Assembly: GCA_029207755.1 (NCBI GenBank)
Contig: JARCOQ010000002.1
Coordinates: 86,826,087 to 86,890,086 of the forward strand
Direction: 5' to 3'
Source of the DNA: Chamaea fasciata
Lineage: Eukaryota > Chordata > Aves > Passeriformes > Sylviidae
Length of the DNA: 64,000 nucleotides
The position numbers and the translations under genes are program-made. Of the stretch, positions 51,321 through 62,255 are shown in pieces (the first letter of the stretch is position 1; each line of letters begins with the position of its first letter). Below the pieces are notes generated by a model. The model ran no database searches and was not told the DNA's origin. It saw nothing but the letters and a program-made list of their open reading frames with translations.

Positions 51321-52779
51321 TGTGTCATTGTTTCCTAATAGCAATCATCAGTCAGAAGACAGTGCTACATGTTTTTGTTCACACGAGTTCATCTAATGTC
51401 TGGAATGGGACAGTCTTTAGTGAAATACAAACTTTTTTCACCCTTGATACTCAGGAATTCAAATGTGTTCTTGAAATCCAGGTGACGAGTCAATTAGGAT
51501 TGAACAGTAGAATATTCAAGGGATAAATTTAAAATGTACCTTTGAATGTTTTTCTGATCCTTATTTCAATATCACAGATTTGTACAAATTTACAGCTACT
51601 ACAGTTGGACATCCTTTTTATTTTTTCCATTGTTGAAATTTTCTGTTTAAATTTTTAGCTTTAAAATGGTTTAGCTAGCTCAGAAGACACTCTTTAATTC
51701 AAAGAAAACTATGAAAATGACTGAACAGTACTATGGAATGGAATGAAAGGAAGTAAGTATTAAGGGGTGAAGGAAGTGTTATTGATGTGGAAAATGAGGA
51801 GACCCTTTTCCAAAGACTTCTGAAAAGAACTGTCTTTACAGTGCCTTCCTGCCATTTCTCCCTTTCCCCAAAGATTTTGTAGGTAAAATCTCATATTGTA
51901 GTGTTTTTCTACCTATGAAATATTCATCAGCTCTGAAGTCTTCACTTAAAGGAAAGAGCCAATAAAAGAAAAATACTTTGGATATTCTTCTAGGAAGAAA
52001 TGTAGTGCAGTCTAACTTCAAAAATTAGGTACTTTTGAGAAAGAAAGCTATGCTACAGTCTTTAATATATTAGCTCTCTCCCTATAAATCTGTAGCTAAT
52101 GATGTAATGTGTAACACGAAAATCATATCGGATTTATATTCAGTTCCATTAGGAATATGACTTCTGCTCATTTGCAGCAACATGGGTACTATATTTTTTT
52201 ACCTGAAATGGGCCAATCGAAATAGAGTAGCTTTTGAATTGTAAGGGACAATGACTGATGGCAATTTTAGAAATAGTCTGTCAGGGAATTAGTGAATTTA
52301 ATCTATTTGAAATTGTTCAAAATTTTGTGTAAAAAATCTTGTGTGAAACTTTTGCCTACTGATGAAACATGGAGCCAGATAGGTTGAATTGTCTTTGTGT
52401 CATCTTCGTTGCTGTTAAAATCATAGTGATTTTAAATAAATCAAATAAATCAATTATTATCATATTTATGAAACAGGTTTATTTAATTGAAAGTGATTGT
52501 CTTTTGAAGTATCTCTAATTGATGATGAAGAAATGAATTCAAATATTTTTATTTTAACTCAGAGTGTGATATCCAGTGCAAGCTTTATTTGATGTCCAAA
52601 AACCCCTTCCTCTTAGATCACATGAGCCATGAAAATTTTCTCTGTCTTTGATGAATAAACAAAAAACATGCCTTCACAAAATTGTGTTGAGTATCTCTTA
52701 TTTCCTTGGGTGTCAATTTCAAGAGTGGCATCAGACTTAGACATGAATGCATGAAGTCTATAACTGCATTTTCTTTTGT
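51321..52779. other. Non-coding, AT-rich
   Basis: No recognisable gene or transposon. The part 52400-52560 is rich in AATAAATCA and TAATTGA motifs of the type seen in conserved regulatory DNA, without proof of conservation. Confidence 0.4.
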
Positions 52780-52915
52780 CATAGAATCATAGAATATTCT
52801 GAGTTGGAAGGGATCCACAAGGATCACAGTGTCCAAGTGAATGGCCTGTATGGCAATTAAACTCATGACCTTGGCATTAATAACCCCATGCTCTGACCAA
52901 CTCATCTCACCTCCT
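52780..52915 (-). mobile_element. tRNA-Ile-derived SINE with CR1 tail (TguSINE1-like)
   Basis: Read on the minus strand, bases 52915 to 52842 align without gaps to isoleucine tRNA (AAU) as I remember it, about 52 of the first 70 positions identical. Conserved stretches include GACCTTGG (antisense) and CTCTGACCAACT. The anticodon position reads ATT instead of AAT, and both internal pol III boxes are mutated, so it is not a working tRNA gene. Bases 52841 to 52780 are a CR1 3' end, with GAGTTGGAAGGGATC and two perfect copies of the 8-bp terminal unit CATAGAAT at the left edge. A tRNA-Ile head joined to a CR1 tail is the known structure of passerine TguSINE1 elements, which CR1 enzymes mobilise. 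The element looks full length but old. Confidence 0.87.
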
Positions 52916-53958
52916 CCAGGAGCTTCTCTTCTCTAATGGGCAGAATGCTCATAGGGAAAACCATGGCCCAAGTCAGGTCAGGTTGTCAAGGCATTGGTGG
53001 TGGCTAGGAAGCAGAAGTACAGGGCCTATATGCAGGTGATCATCCCTCACAGGCAAAACTATGAAAGATCCGTCCAAGTTTGAAGAAGGGCAGGACTAGA
53101 GATTCCTTATCTGAGGAACAGTGAGTAATGGGGAGCAGAGCCCTGCAGTGATATCCAAATGAGCTGCTTCACAACTTCTTAGGTTTTAGCTTGGAGAAGA
53201 TGACTCAAGACATATGAGTTGGGCATGTGAAAATAGCTTTCAGGGAAAACAAGGTCCCATTTCCCACTGAATTGTCTGGGGTTGTTTCCACATAATTTCT
53301 TTCACTGAGATCTTTGGAGAAAATTAGCTAATCTAGTACAGATTATCAAATTTATTTTGTTAAGACCCTTTATGAAATGGTACATGCATTTTCATAAACT
53401 AAAAATGAATGAGAATCATGAAAGTGACCACTGTAAAACCTAATCACAGTACAAATGTATGACAATTGAAAAAAGAGGAAAGCTCAGTTAAAAAACAGAA
53501 CAAAAAAACCCCAACAAAAGCCGAAAAAGAATAATAATTTAAATCTCATACTAATTTTGAAACCACCTCTATTTACTTTTAAAAACACAGTTTGGCTGTT
53601 GAACACTGAATTGATGCCAGGGGGTCAGGCTGAGCCACCTGTTCAATGATGCATTTTTGCAGAACAACCAGAAAATCATCTCACACAAGTGAATGAAAGG
53701 CTGTTCCCCTGGAACACCTCAATGACATTTGTAAATCCCTCTGTCATCACTTTGGTCATCAGATTTAAGGTTTCTTTATGCTGTTTGTAATAAGTATTAA
53801 AAATATCTACCTGAAAAAACAAAAAAACCCTCATTTTTTCAATAATGTGCTATGATCCTTAGGTAATCTGTGAGATGTTCTCAATCTGTTTTAAGCTTGC
53901 CCTTTCTGTACTGTTGAATACCTGAGAACAAAGGCTTGCTGGAAGGAAAATAATACTG
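52916..53958. other. Non-coding; A/C tract at 53489-53521
   Basis: No gene is recognised. An exact AAAAAAACCCCAA 13-mer is at 53502-53514, and a shorter A-rich relative near 53814-53829. Confidence 0.5.
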
Positions 53959-54009
53959 AATTTAGTCAGAATATAAAATGACATATAATTTAGTCAGAAT
54001 ATTAAATGA
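53959..54009. repeat. 28-bp tandem duplication
   Basis: AATTTAGTCAGAATAT plus AAAATGA at 53959-53981 recurs at 53987-54009 with one change, separated by CATAT. The unit is 28 bp, and the low divergence points to a recent local duplication. Confidence 0.9.
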
Positions 54010-55521
54010 GTAGGTGGAGAGAATCATCAAGATAATGTTTTGCTAAAAACATGTGAAATTTATGCTAAATATATGTGACTGCTGTGTGCAACCTACTTGC
54101 AAATTCCATTTTGGTCTACCATTAAGGCAGGAACCTTTTGTTTACCAAATGTTGGTCAGGTTAGGTATGAGAAATCTTCAGGTCAGCATGACTTTACCAT
54201 TCTTCTTGCTAAATACAGAGAAAGCCTCAATGACATACTTTCGGTAGACAGTTGACTTCAAAGCATTTCAGTTCAATGATGGGAATGCCAGCTACTCCTC
54301 TGTTAACGTTAAACTAGAAGGCTTGATTTTCAATATTTCATTTTGGAAAGGTGCTTTAATCTATCTTTGTATAACAGATTGAAACAAAAACCACTTTGAC
54401 TTGACTCAGACATTTGATTCAGTTTTAAATATTAATTATGGATATAGCTATCTAGCTTTAGTAAATGGTAATTTTTCATTAACTGAGGAAATTTTGAGAG
54501 AATAGGCTGAAATTTTCCCATTTCTTTCAGATTGCTTAGAAGTAATTGAGAGATCCTGGCCACCTTGTCTATAAGGCATTCAAATCTCTAGCCACAAAAC
54601 AGTAGGCATTACCATGACTTCTGCTGAGTTGCAGGAGACAGGAAATTCATGTATCAGAGCCTGGTACCTCCTAGGACCTTTAGTTGTCTTTGAAAAACAG
54701 GAAAAAAATAACCTGTTCATTTGTTTTACTGAAATCACACGATTTATTTATTTATCACACTGCTCTTTCCCAATTCCTCACCTCCTCACTGGAGACAGTG
54801 CTGTGGACTCTGCCCATGCCACCACCTCATGGCTGGGATTTGGTAACCCTGTGTGGAGGGTAAGCAGCACCTCCTAAGACAGTCCTCAGCCCATTGCAGT
54901 GGAGTCTGAATCTCTTCTGTCCTGGGACACAGGCTAACCTGTCAAGGAGACAGGAAGATGTGCTTGGGGTGAAGGGGAGGTCTTAGCCTGGCAATTAGGA
55001 GCAGAGAAAATTAGGGTACATGTAAGCCATTAGGCTGCCTAAGCCCAGGCAAGTGTTCGGCTTGGAACTGAACCTTTTGAATACCACAGCAAAGGTTCTC
55101 AGCTAAATATTTCTGCCATGCATGATCTGAATAAGTTTCAGTCTCACCAAAAATTTGCAGGTGAAGAATAACACAGTAAGACCCAAGTAAGAACATAAAT
55201 GTCTGCCGTTTGCAAATCCTTCTAAAGTGATACAAGAAGATTTAGATGGAAATTATTCTGAATTACTACAAAAGAAGTAAATTTATAGTAGTGAAAATTT
55301 ACTGCTGTGGGAAAACTACAGAATTAAAAAAAGAAAAAAAAATAGTACAAGACCAACAAACCTTCCTTTATTCATGTAATGCTCCTTAAAAGAAAAATAA
55401 CCCATATTTTACACTACATCCAATAAAATTATGCTTTCAATGGATGTCTTTGTAACTACGTATCTTGGTAGATACTAGGAAAATGAAATCTGTTACTAAA
55501 ATGTACCCCACTTCAAAACAC
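54010..55521. other. Non-coding, no recognisable element
   Basis: Frames up to 87 aa, not recognised. The part 54780-54990 is locally less AT-rich. Confidence 0.5.
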
Positions 55522-55562
55522 TCTCCCCCCCAAAAAAATCCCAAACCAACCCAAACCCCACC
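55522..55562 (+). repeat. C-run and A/C-rich tract
   Basis: CTCCCCCCCC followed by A7 and CCCAAACC-type blocks. A member of the A/C tract series with a longer C run. Confidence 0.88.
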
Positions 55563-58500
55563 AGTGGACCTTTTTTCTCCCCATTTCTTTTTCTATGTTT
55601 TTTTATATTTTGTCAGGGTAAATTGTCCTTTGAATTCACTGGGCAGGATGTGTTCCTTTTCAGAAAAACAGCATTTGTATGTAGTGGATGATAAGGCAGA
55701 GCACATGCAGCTATTTCATATAAAAAGAAAATCATGATTGTATAGCACCACGATAAGCTTAGTATAGAAAGGGTTAGTATGTGTCATTAAAAGAATGAAC
55801 AAGCTTTTGATTTTAATTGTAATTGTAATCCTCTCCACTGAAGCCTCAAATGCATCGTTTGAAAACTAGTGGAGATGTGAGTTTTCACTGAAGCCACTTT
55901 ATTTTGTGATACATTAAAAGGTGTAATCCAACTGAAATGCAAATCACTGTTCTTGAAAACAAATTACAAATGAAGATAACAGGGCAGCATACTAGCACTT
56001 AAGGCATCCGAGAGCCCATCTGAGGTGGTTTTCTTTCAGATCCAAATTGCAGCAGCCCTGTTATCACAGGTAATAGGGTGCTGCTAAGGCAGGTTGATTA
56101 CAAGGCTATGGTAAACAATCCTTTTAAATGCAGTGCCTCAATAGACTTGCACATACAACATTAATCAAGTGAATTCACATAGAGCCACGAAGGGAAGTGG
56201 TGGGGCAGCCCCTGTTGCTTTAGCTCACAGAGTAAGTGGCCAAAGTTCAGTGCTCACTTGCCGCAGAGGTGTTTTCCATCCTTTCGTAATCAGCACTAAC
56301 TTGTAGGAGATTTTAATTGTTACCCCCGTGGAAATCAAGAATATAACCCCTCTTGGAAAGGGTTCTCTTTTATGCTTCAAGGTAAAGAAATTTTGCTTTG
56401 TTTAGGCAGTGGCCTCCCTGGGAGAAGTTTATGTGTTTGCACAGCCTGTCAGGGCCGGATGAAGCACAGGATGGGTTGGCAGGGCAGGTTCTGGAACTGC
56501 AGCCCCACTCCTGGACCACCATGAAGTGCTAATCCAGAGAGAGGGAGCAATCATCTCCCTGCTGTGGCCCTTCTCCCATAATAAATCCACTTTTCCAAAT
56601 AAACACCCACCCAGCCAGCCCAACTGCATTAGCAGCAGACATTTCTTGGGGTTTTTTTTATATTACTGGTCTCTTTTTAAAAATTTTCATTACTCTGTTT
56701 ATTACACCTCTCAACCTTTTTCAAAGGTTTGTGCATTTATAGCATGTACTGCCAAGAAATATCCTCTATAACTGCAGATTTTCTTAAAAAAAAAAAAATA
56801 ACCAACCCAGAAACCAAACCTGCTGTAATGGGGTGAAGAGAATAAGCATCTCTTGGAAGGATGTTGATGTGACAGGGGAAAGCAGGTAACTTACAGAAAG
56901 AGCAAAGTGTACTAAATAGCTTCTTTTTAAAAAATAAATACAGTCATTTAAGTTTGCCTGAAGATAGCTTTAAATAATTCAGCAAATGATAATAATAACA
57001 TTCATTAAATGATAGCTAAAGAATACCATACAGAATAACTCACATCAATTTTGTGAGGAGCTACTTATGTGTAATTGTCAAACATGGCCATATTCAGCAA
57101 TTCCATTTTTTTGGGAAAAAAATTAACTGAATACTTTAATTAATGCATCTATAACTCTAAAACAAGGAATGTCTTCTGTCACATCATTAAGTAAAAGGGA
57201 AATATATAAATGTAGGGATTCCATAGAAGGGAACATAAAAAGTATGTCAAATTTTTGATACTTATAAAAAGTTTGAAACCTAATTCCTAGGACAACACTA
57301 AGTATTACTAATGGAGTTTGGGGACTTTCACCTAGAGGTTTCTGGTTAAAATTCAGGTTAAAATTCAATCCAAACTAAATGATTCAAAATGGTTCCTCAG
57401 CATAGGATGGCAAATGACCTAATGCTCTTCAGACCTAGTTTCCAGGAAATGTCTGTATCATTAAAAAATCAGGGACATATTGGAAACATTTCTGGAAATT
57501 TGGAAAATGAGGTAGCAATGGATGATTCTTTGCACTCCCTTTCAGAATTTGATTCTCTGACAGGATATTTCCAGCACTCAGAGAAAGAGTGACTATATAA
57601 TAAACACTCTGAAGTAGAACAGAAGACATGATATATTTGACTATATTGAACCCAACTGCTTTTTCCCATTTTGCTTGTCTTTATATATTTGCAATGTTTT
57701 TAATGGACCAGGCCTGCTTAACTGTAATACTGTACACAGGTTTACACATGAGTCTGCAGAGTGCAAATAAGTATGAGATTACAACTGGAGTGCAAATATC
57801 ATATACAGATTGATGCATCAAATAGTAAATTGTTATGAAAACTCTTCAGCATGAATAGATTAACGGACCTTTACATAAAAATCTTTCCTATTCCCTGTAC
57901 AGGTACACTATGGATATCAGTATAGCCATTTCTCCTGGGCTGCTTTGCCAATGTATGTGATCACCATTACTTACAGGGAATGCCTCTAGGAATATGAAGG
58001 TAATTCACATCACTTAGTTCTTGGATTTAATTCAACCTGTTAAAAGAGGGCGACAAGTTCTTTTTTTGGATGATGATTCTCAGGAGGAATATGACAGGAA
58101 TATTAATCTTCCTGCATTAACTCAGACTGCATTTCCTTTAAGATACTAATCTAAACATCTTTAGCTTAAATATTTTTCAGTACTCAATCCAGCCTAAATA
58201 TGACTTGTGATCTAAACTAAAGTGCTCTAGGGGCACAACTTGTATTTATCACTTTGAAACTTAATATTAACCCAACAGCACAAAACCTGAATTTTCTCCT
58301 TCAGAAAGGAGACTGTTTAGGGACTGGTTTGTGAGATCTAGTATTGGGTTCCTTGCCTCTCGGAATTTCCATTCTAATGAAATGACATTGTATTAATGTG
58401 TGAAAGACTGTTCTTGCAGAAGTATAAACTTCTCACCACACCTCAGAGGAGCCAGATGTATCTGAGAGGTAGAGGAGAAAGTGTTGGAACCAAATACTTC

Positions 58501-60168
58501 TGACTTTAGAGGAAGCATTTGTCCCCAAGACCTTGACTACATATACTGAGAGGAGGAACATTATTATTCTTATCCTGGAACTCCAGGGCCAGCTAATGAA
58601 GTGTATTTTCCCACTATGCAACACAAGAGAATCTGTTTCTATAAAAGCAATAGAAAGCAAGGAATCTGAGTATGTTCACATCCTTTTCACCTTCTGGGCT
58701 TCTTGGATGGCCTGATGTCTCCTCTTGAAGCTGCTATAAAAAGCCTGTTTTCTTGATTTCCAGCCATGATTTTGCCATGGAGGAGTGTTAAATGTCAAAT
58801 GTTTACTAGTCAACTGGATTAAGTCTCCAATGTCCAAAGAAGACCATGCTCTAATAAACTTCAGATGTACTTCTAAGCTTTTAACTGCAATAATAAAAAC
58901 AGAGATTTCATCACTCATTTTAAGCACAACCTTTAAGGAGTTTATATATTAATATAGCCTATCATAAAATGATTAAGTTTCATTAGACAAGGATAGAGAT
59001 AGAAGGGTTAGTAATATCACAAATCTAGTTTTGTTAATTTTAAAATTGAAAACGTTCCCTTTCACTGTTAGAAAAAATAAATCAGATTACTTGAAAATTT
59101 CTTAAGACTGTTAAAACTTTGAAATATTTTATAAAGGTCTACAAGAATACAAAATGCTGAGAATTGTACACAAAGAGAAAGGGCCATGTATCTGACTTTG
59201 AGTTCAACTCTACTATACAAAGGCAGCTCACAATACAGGCTTATAACAAATTGGGCAATCCAAGATGCCACAGTCAAGAACTGTATGAAACACAGGGATC
59301 ATTTGTACACATGGAGCTGAAAAAGACGGCTGTTGTTTTCACTCAGAGATTATAATCATATCCCTGGGCTGCAGGATAAGGCTGCTTTCTTGGTTCATGA
59401 GCATTAAGAAACAACCCTCCCATTGTTAACCTTCCTGAGGAGAGGTTGCAAATGCGGGGTCCTACAGGAAACAAAGATGTGGAAATCATTTAGTGCAACC
59501 CGACACTTAGACAGGTGCCACTCTTAGTCTTTTTAATTGATCTAATTTGTTACTTATACCTGTAAATCACACTGTTATCATCTCTGAACAAGCAATGGAA
59601 ACCAGAATTTGTCACTGACTAAAGATAGCAGACCAAGTCCTGAAATGGGCTGGTCAGATAGACTTACTGGCTTAATTACACAACAGTACATTAGATTGAA
59701 ATGAGATACTTAGAAAAATCCAAATTACATGCAGGCCTCTTGTTTCTTTATCCCACATTGTCACAAAACACAGTTCAAATGCAACTGCTAAAAGAGTAAG
59801 TTATAGTCTTCTGAGAGAGACAGAGCCAGACACAGATGCAGGCCTGACCCAGTCAAAGATTTTTGCAGTAAGATTAATCATATACTGATCTAAAAGTCCA
59901 TGCTGATGGCTAATGCTCACATCCCAAAACTGCTGCAATATCGTGACAGAAACAGGACTATCATGAAGAGCTGAGAGCCTTCTCAGAAGGATAAATTCAT
60001 TTATTTAGGAAAGGGTAACATTCAAGGGATTTAATTTTCTCTCCTTGGAATCACTCTTTTCTAAATAAAGTTCCATGTATATTAAAAAAAAGCTGCTTCA
60101 ATCGCAACTTAGTTTCTTGTTATTTTAAGCAGGTTTCCCAGAGTCCAGCTCACACTTAAGGCCATCAC
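55563..60168. other. Non-coding; candidate conserved element at about 55780-56200
   Basis: No gene or LINE is recognised. The part 55780-56200 is non-repetitive, has TAAT and GATAA cores and an octamer ATGCAAAT at 55937-55944 (the POU/Oct consensus). Other items are a minus-strand TTGGGGTTTTTTT copy at 56646-56658, an A/C tract at 56786-56820, and a 12-bp tandem duplication (GGTTAAAATTCA) at 57344-57367. Confidence 0.4.
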
Positions 60169-60192
60169 TTATAGTTCTTATAGTTCTTATAG
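60169..60192. repeat. 9-bp tandem repeat, about 2.6 copies
   Basis: The unit TTATAGTTC is repeated in a row, ending TTATAG. Confidence 0.88.
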
Positions 60193-60395
60193 CCAGGTCT
60201 TGGATGTAGTAGTGTGGAGAAATCATATTTCTTTAATTTTTTTCACCTCCTTCCAAGACCAAAGAGATTTACCTCCTTTTGTTCTTCTATGTACCTGTGA
60301 CAAAGCTAGTGGGCAGACACAAGTTCCATGACAGACATTCCTCAGTTTCTGAATCTTGAAACCAAATCTTAAGGAAATGCTAAATAGACTCATAT

Positions 60396-62255
60396 AATCA
60401 CAGAATCATTAAGGTTTAAAGGTATCTCCAAGATCGTCAAGTCCAACTTTGACCGAATACCACCATGTCAATTAAAATCACAAAGTGTCATGTCTGCTTG
60501 TTTTTTGAATACTTTCAGAGGTGGTGACTCCATCATTTCCTTGAGCAGTCTGTTCTCATCCTTTAACACTTTTTCATTGAAGAAATTTTTCCCAATATCC
60601 AACATGAACCTCCCTTGGAGCTGCTTTAAAATATGTCCTCTTGTCATGTTGCTTGTTGCCTGGAAGAAGGGACAAACCTGCACCTCACCACAACCTCCTT
60701 TCAGGTGGCGGTAGAGACTGATAACGTCTTCTCTGAGCCACCTTTTCTCCAGGCTAAACAGCCCCTGCTCCCTCAGTCATAAGGCCAATGTTACAGAGCC
60801 TCTTCTAGCTCTGTTGTCCTTTTCTGGACACAATCCAGCACCTCAATGTGAGGTGAATTGAGGGGCCCAAAACTGAACACAGCCCTTGAGGTGAGGCCAT
60901 GAGGATTGTCCCATGGCTGAGCACATGGGGACAATCCCTGCCCTGCTCCTGCTGGCCACACTATTGCTGATACAAGCCAGGATGCCATTGGCGTTCTTGG
61001 CTCATGTTCAGCCACTGTTGACCAGCATCTCCAGGTTCTGTTCTGATGAGCAGCTTCCCAGCCACTCACTCTGCCCCAGACTACATCACAGCACAGTGTT
61101 GTTGTGACCCAAGGGCAGGACCTGGCACCTCACTGTGTTGAACCTCATACTGTTGGCCTCAGTCCATCTATCCAGTCTTTCCAGATCCCTCCGCAGAGCC
61201 TTCCCACTCTTCAGCAGATCAAAGCACTTGCCCAGCTTGGTGTCACCTGCAAACTGACTGAGAGTGTACTTGACTTTCTTGTCCAGATCATTGGTAAAGA
61301 TATTAAACAGGACTGACCCCAAAACTGGGTCCTCAGGAGCATCACTTTTGACTGGCCACCAGTTGGATGTAGCACCATTCACCATCACTGTCTGGGCTCA
61401 GGGATTCATCCACGTTTTCACCCAGGAAACCCAGTATATCTGTCCAAGCAGTGAACAGACAGTTTCTCCCAGAGAATGCTGTGGGAAACAGTGTCAAAGA
61501 CTCTACTACAGTTTAGGTAGAATGTATCCACAGCCTTTCCCTCATCCTCCAGACAAGTCACCTGGTTCTAAAAGGAGATGAAGTTGGTTAAGTAGGACCT
61601 GCCTTTCATAAACCCATACTGGCTGAAACTGATCCTTGGGCTGTCCTGCATATGCCGTGTGATAATACCTAAGATAATCTGTTCCATAACCTTCCCTAGA
61701 ATTGAGGTAAGGCTCAAAAGCCTGTAGTTCCCTGGATTCTCCTTCCAACTGTTCTTGTAGATGGGGATTACACTGGCTATCTTCTAGTAGTCTGGGACCT
61801 CCCTTGTTAATCAGGACTGAGGATGAGTGAAAGGGAGTGGTTTGGTGAGCTCTTCCACCAGCTCCCTCAACACTTTCAGTTAGATCCCATGTGGCCCCAT
61901 AAACTTGTGACTGTCAAGGTGACAGCAGGTCACTGACTACTTTCTCTTGGATTGTGGGGAGTCTGTTCTGCTCCCCATCCTTGTATACCAGCTTGGAGGC
62001 TGAGTACCCTGAGTATAACTGATCTTTTTTTGAAGACTGAGACAAATAAGGCCTTTCCTCATCCTTGGTGGCGATATTCCCATCTGCATCCAAAAAAAGA
62101 TGAAGACTCTTTTTGGCTCTTTTTTATTTTTCTTATTAATGTATTTGCAGAAACATTTTTGCTAACATTTCTAACATTTTTGCAATGGTGGTTGCAGATT
62201 GAGTACTAGTTCAGCTTTTTGTCTTTCCAGTTTTATTTCTGCAGAGAAGATAGAC
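60396..62255 (-). mobile_element. CR1 LINE, 5'-truncated, most complete copy in the window
   Basis: About 1.86 kb on the minus strand. The 3' end is intact: AATCACAGAATCATTAAGGTT at the left edge gives the terminal repeat and the CR1 3' block. The 3' UTR is short, and minus-strand frame 60683-60468 gives the ORF2 C-terminus (GRFMLDIGKNFFNEKVL, then ESPPLKVFKKQADM). Frame 61388-61086 gives the catalytic part: LGSVLFNIFTNDLDK, then YTLSQFAGDTKLG, then LERLDRWTEANSMRFN. The active-site motif FADD is FAGD here, so an active-site aspartate is lost. [13 protein letters not shown] is readable near 60955-61000. Similarity to the pre-RT linker continues to about 62255, where the copy is 5'-truncated. 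Frameshifts separate the blocks, so the copy is dead. Confidence 0.92.

Noticed and set aside
51053..51328. Lysine/proline/glutamine-rich minus-strand frame
   Set aside because: Produced by the G/T tract at 51172-51320, not a protein.
52842..52915. A genuine tRNA-Ile gene
   Set aside because: The anticodon position and both pol III boxes are mutated, no CCA-side stem is kept, and it is fused to a CR1 tail, so it is a SINE head.
59485..59520. 'ggaaatcatttagtgcaacc' as another CR1 3' end
   Set aside because: No terminal 8-bp repeat and no continuing similarity on either side.
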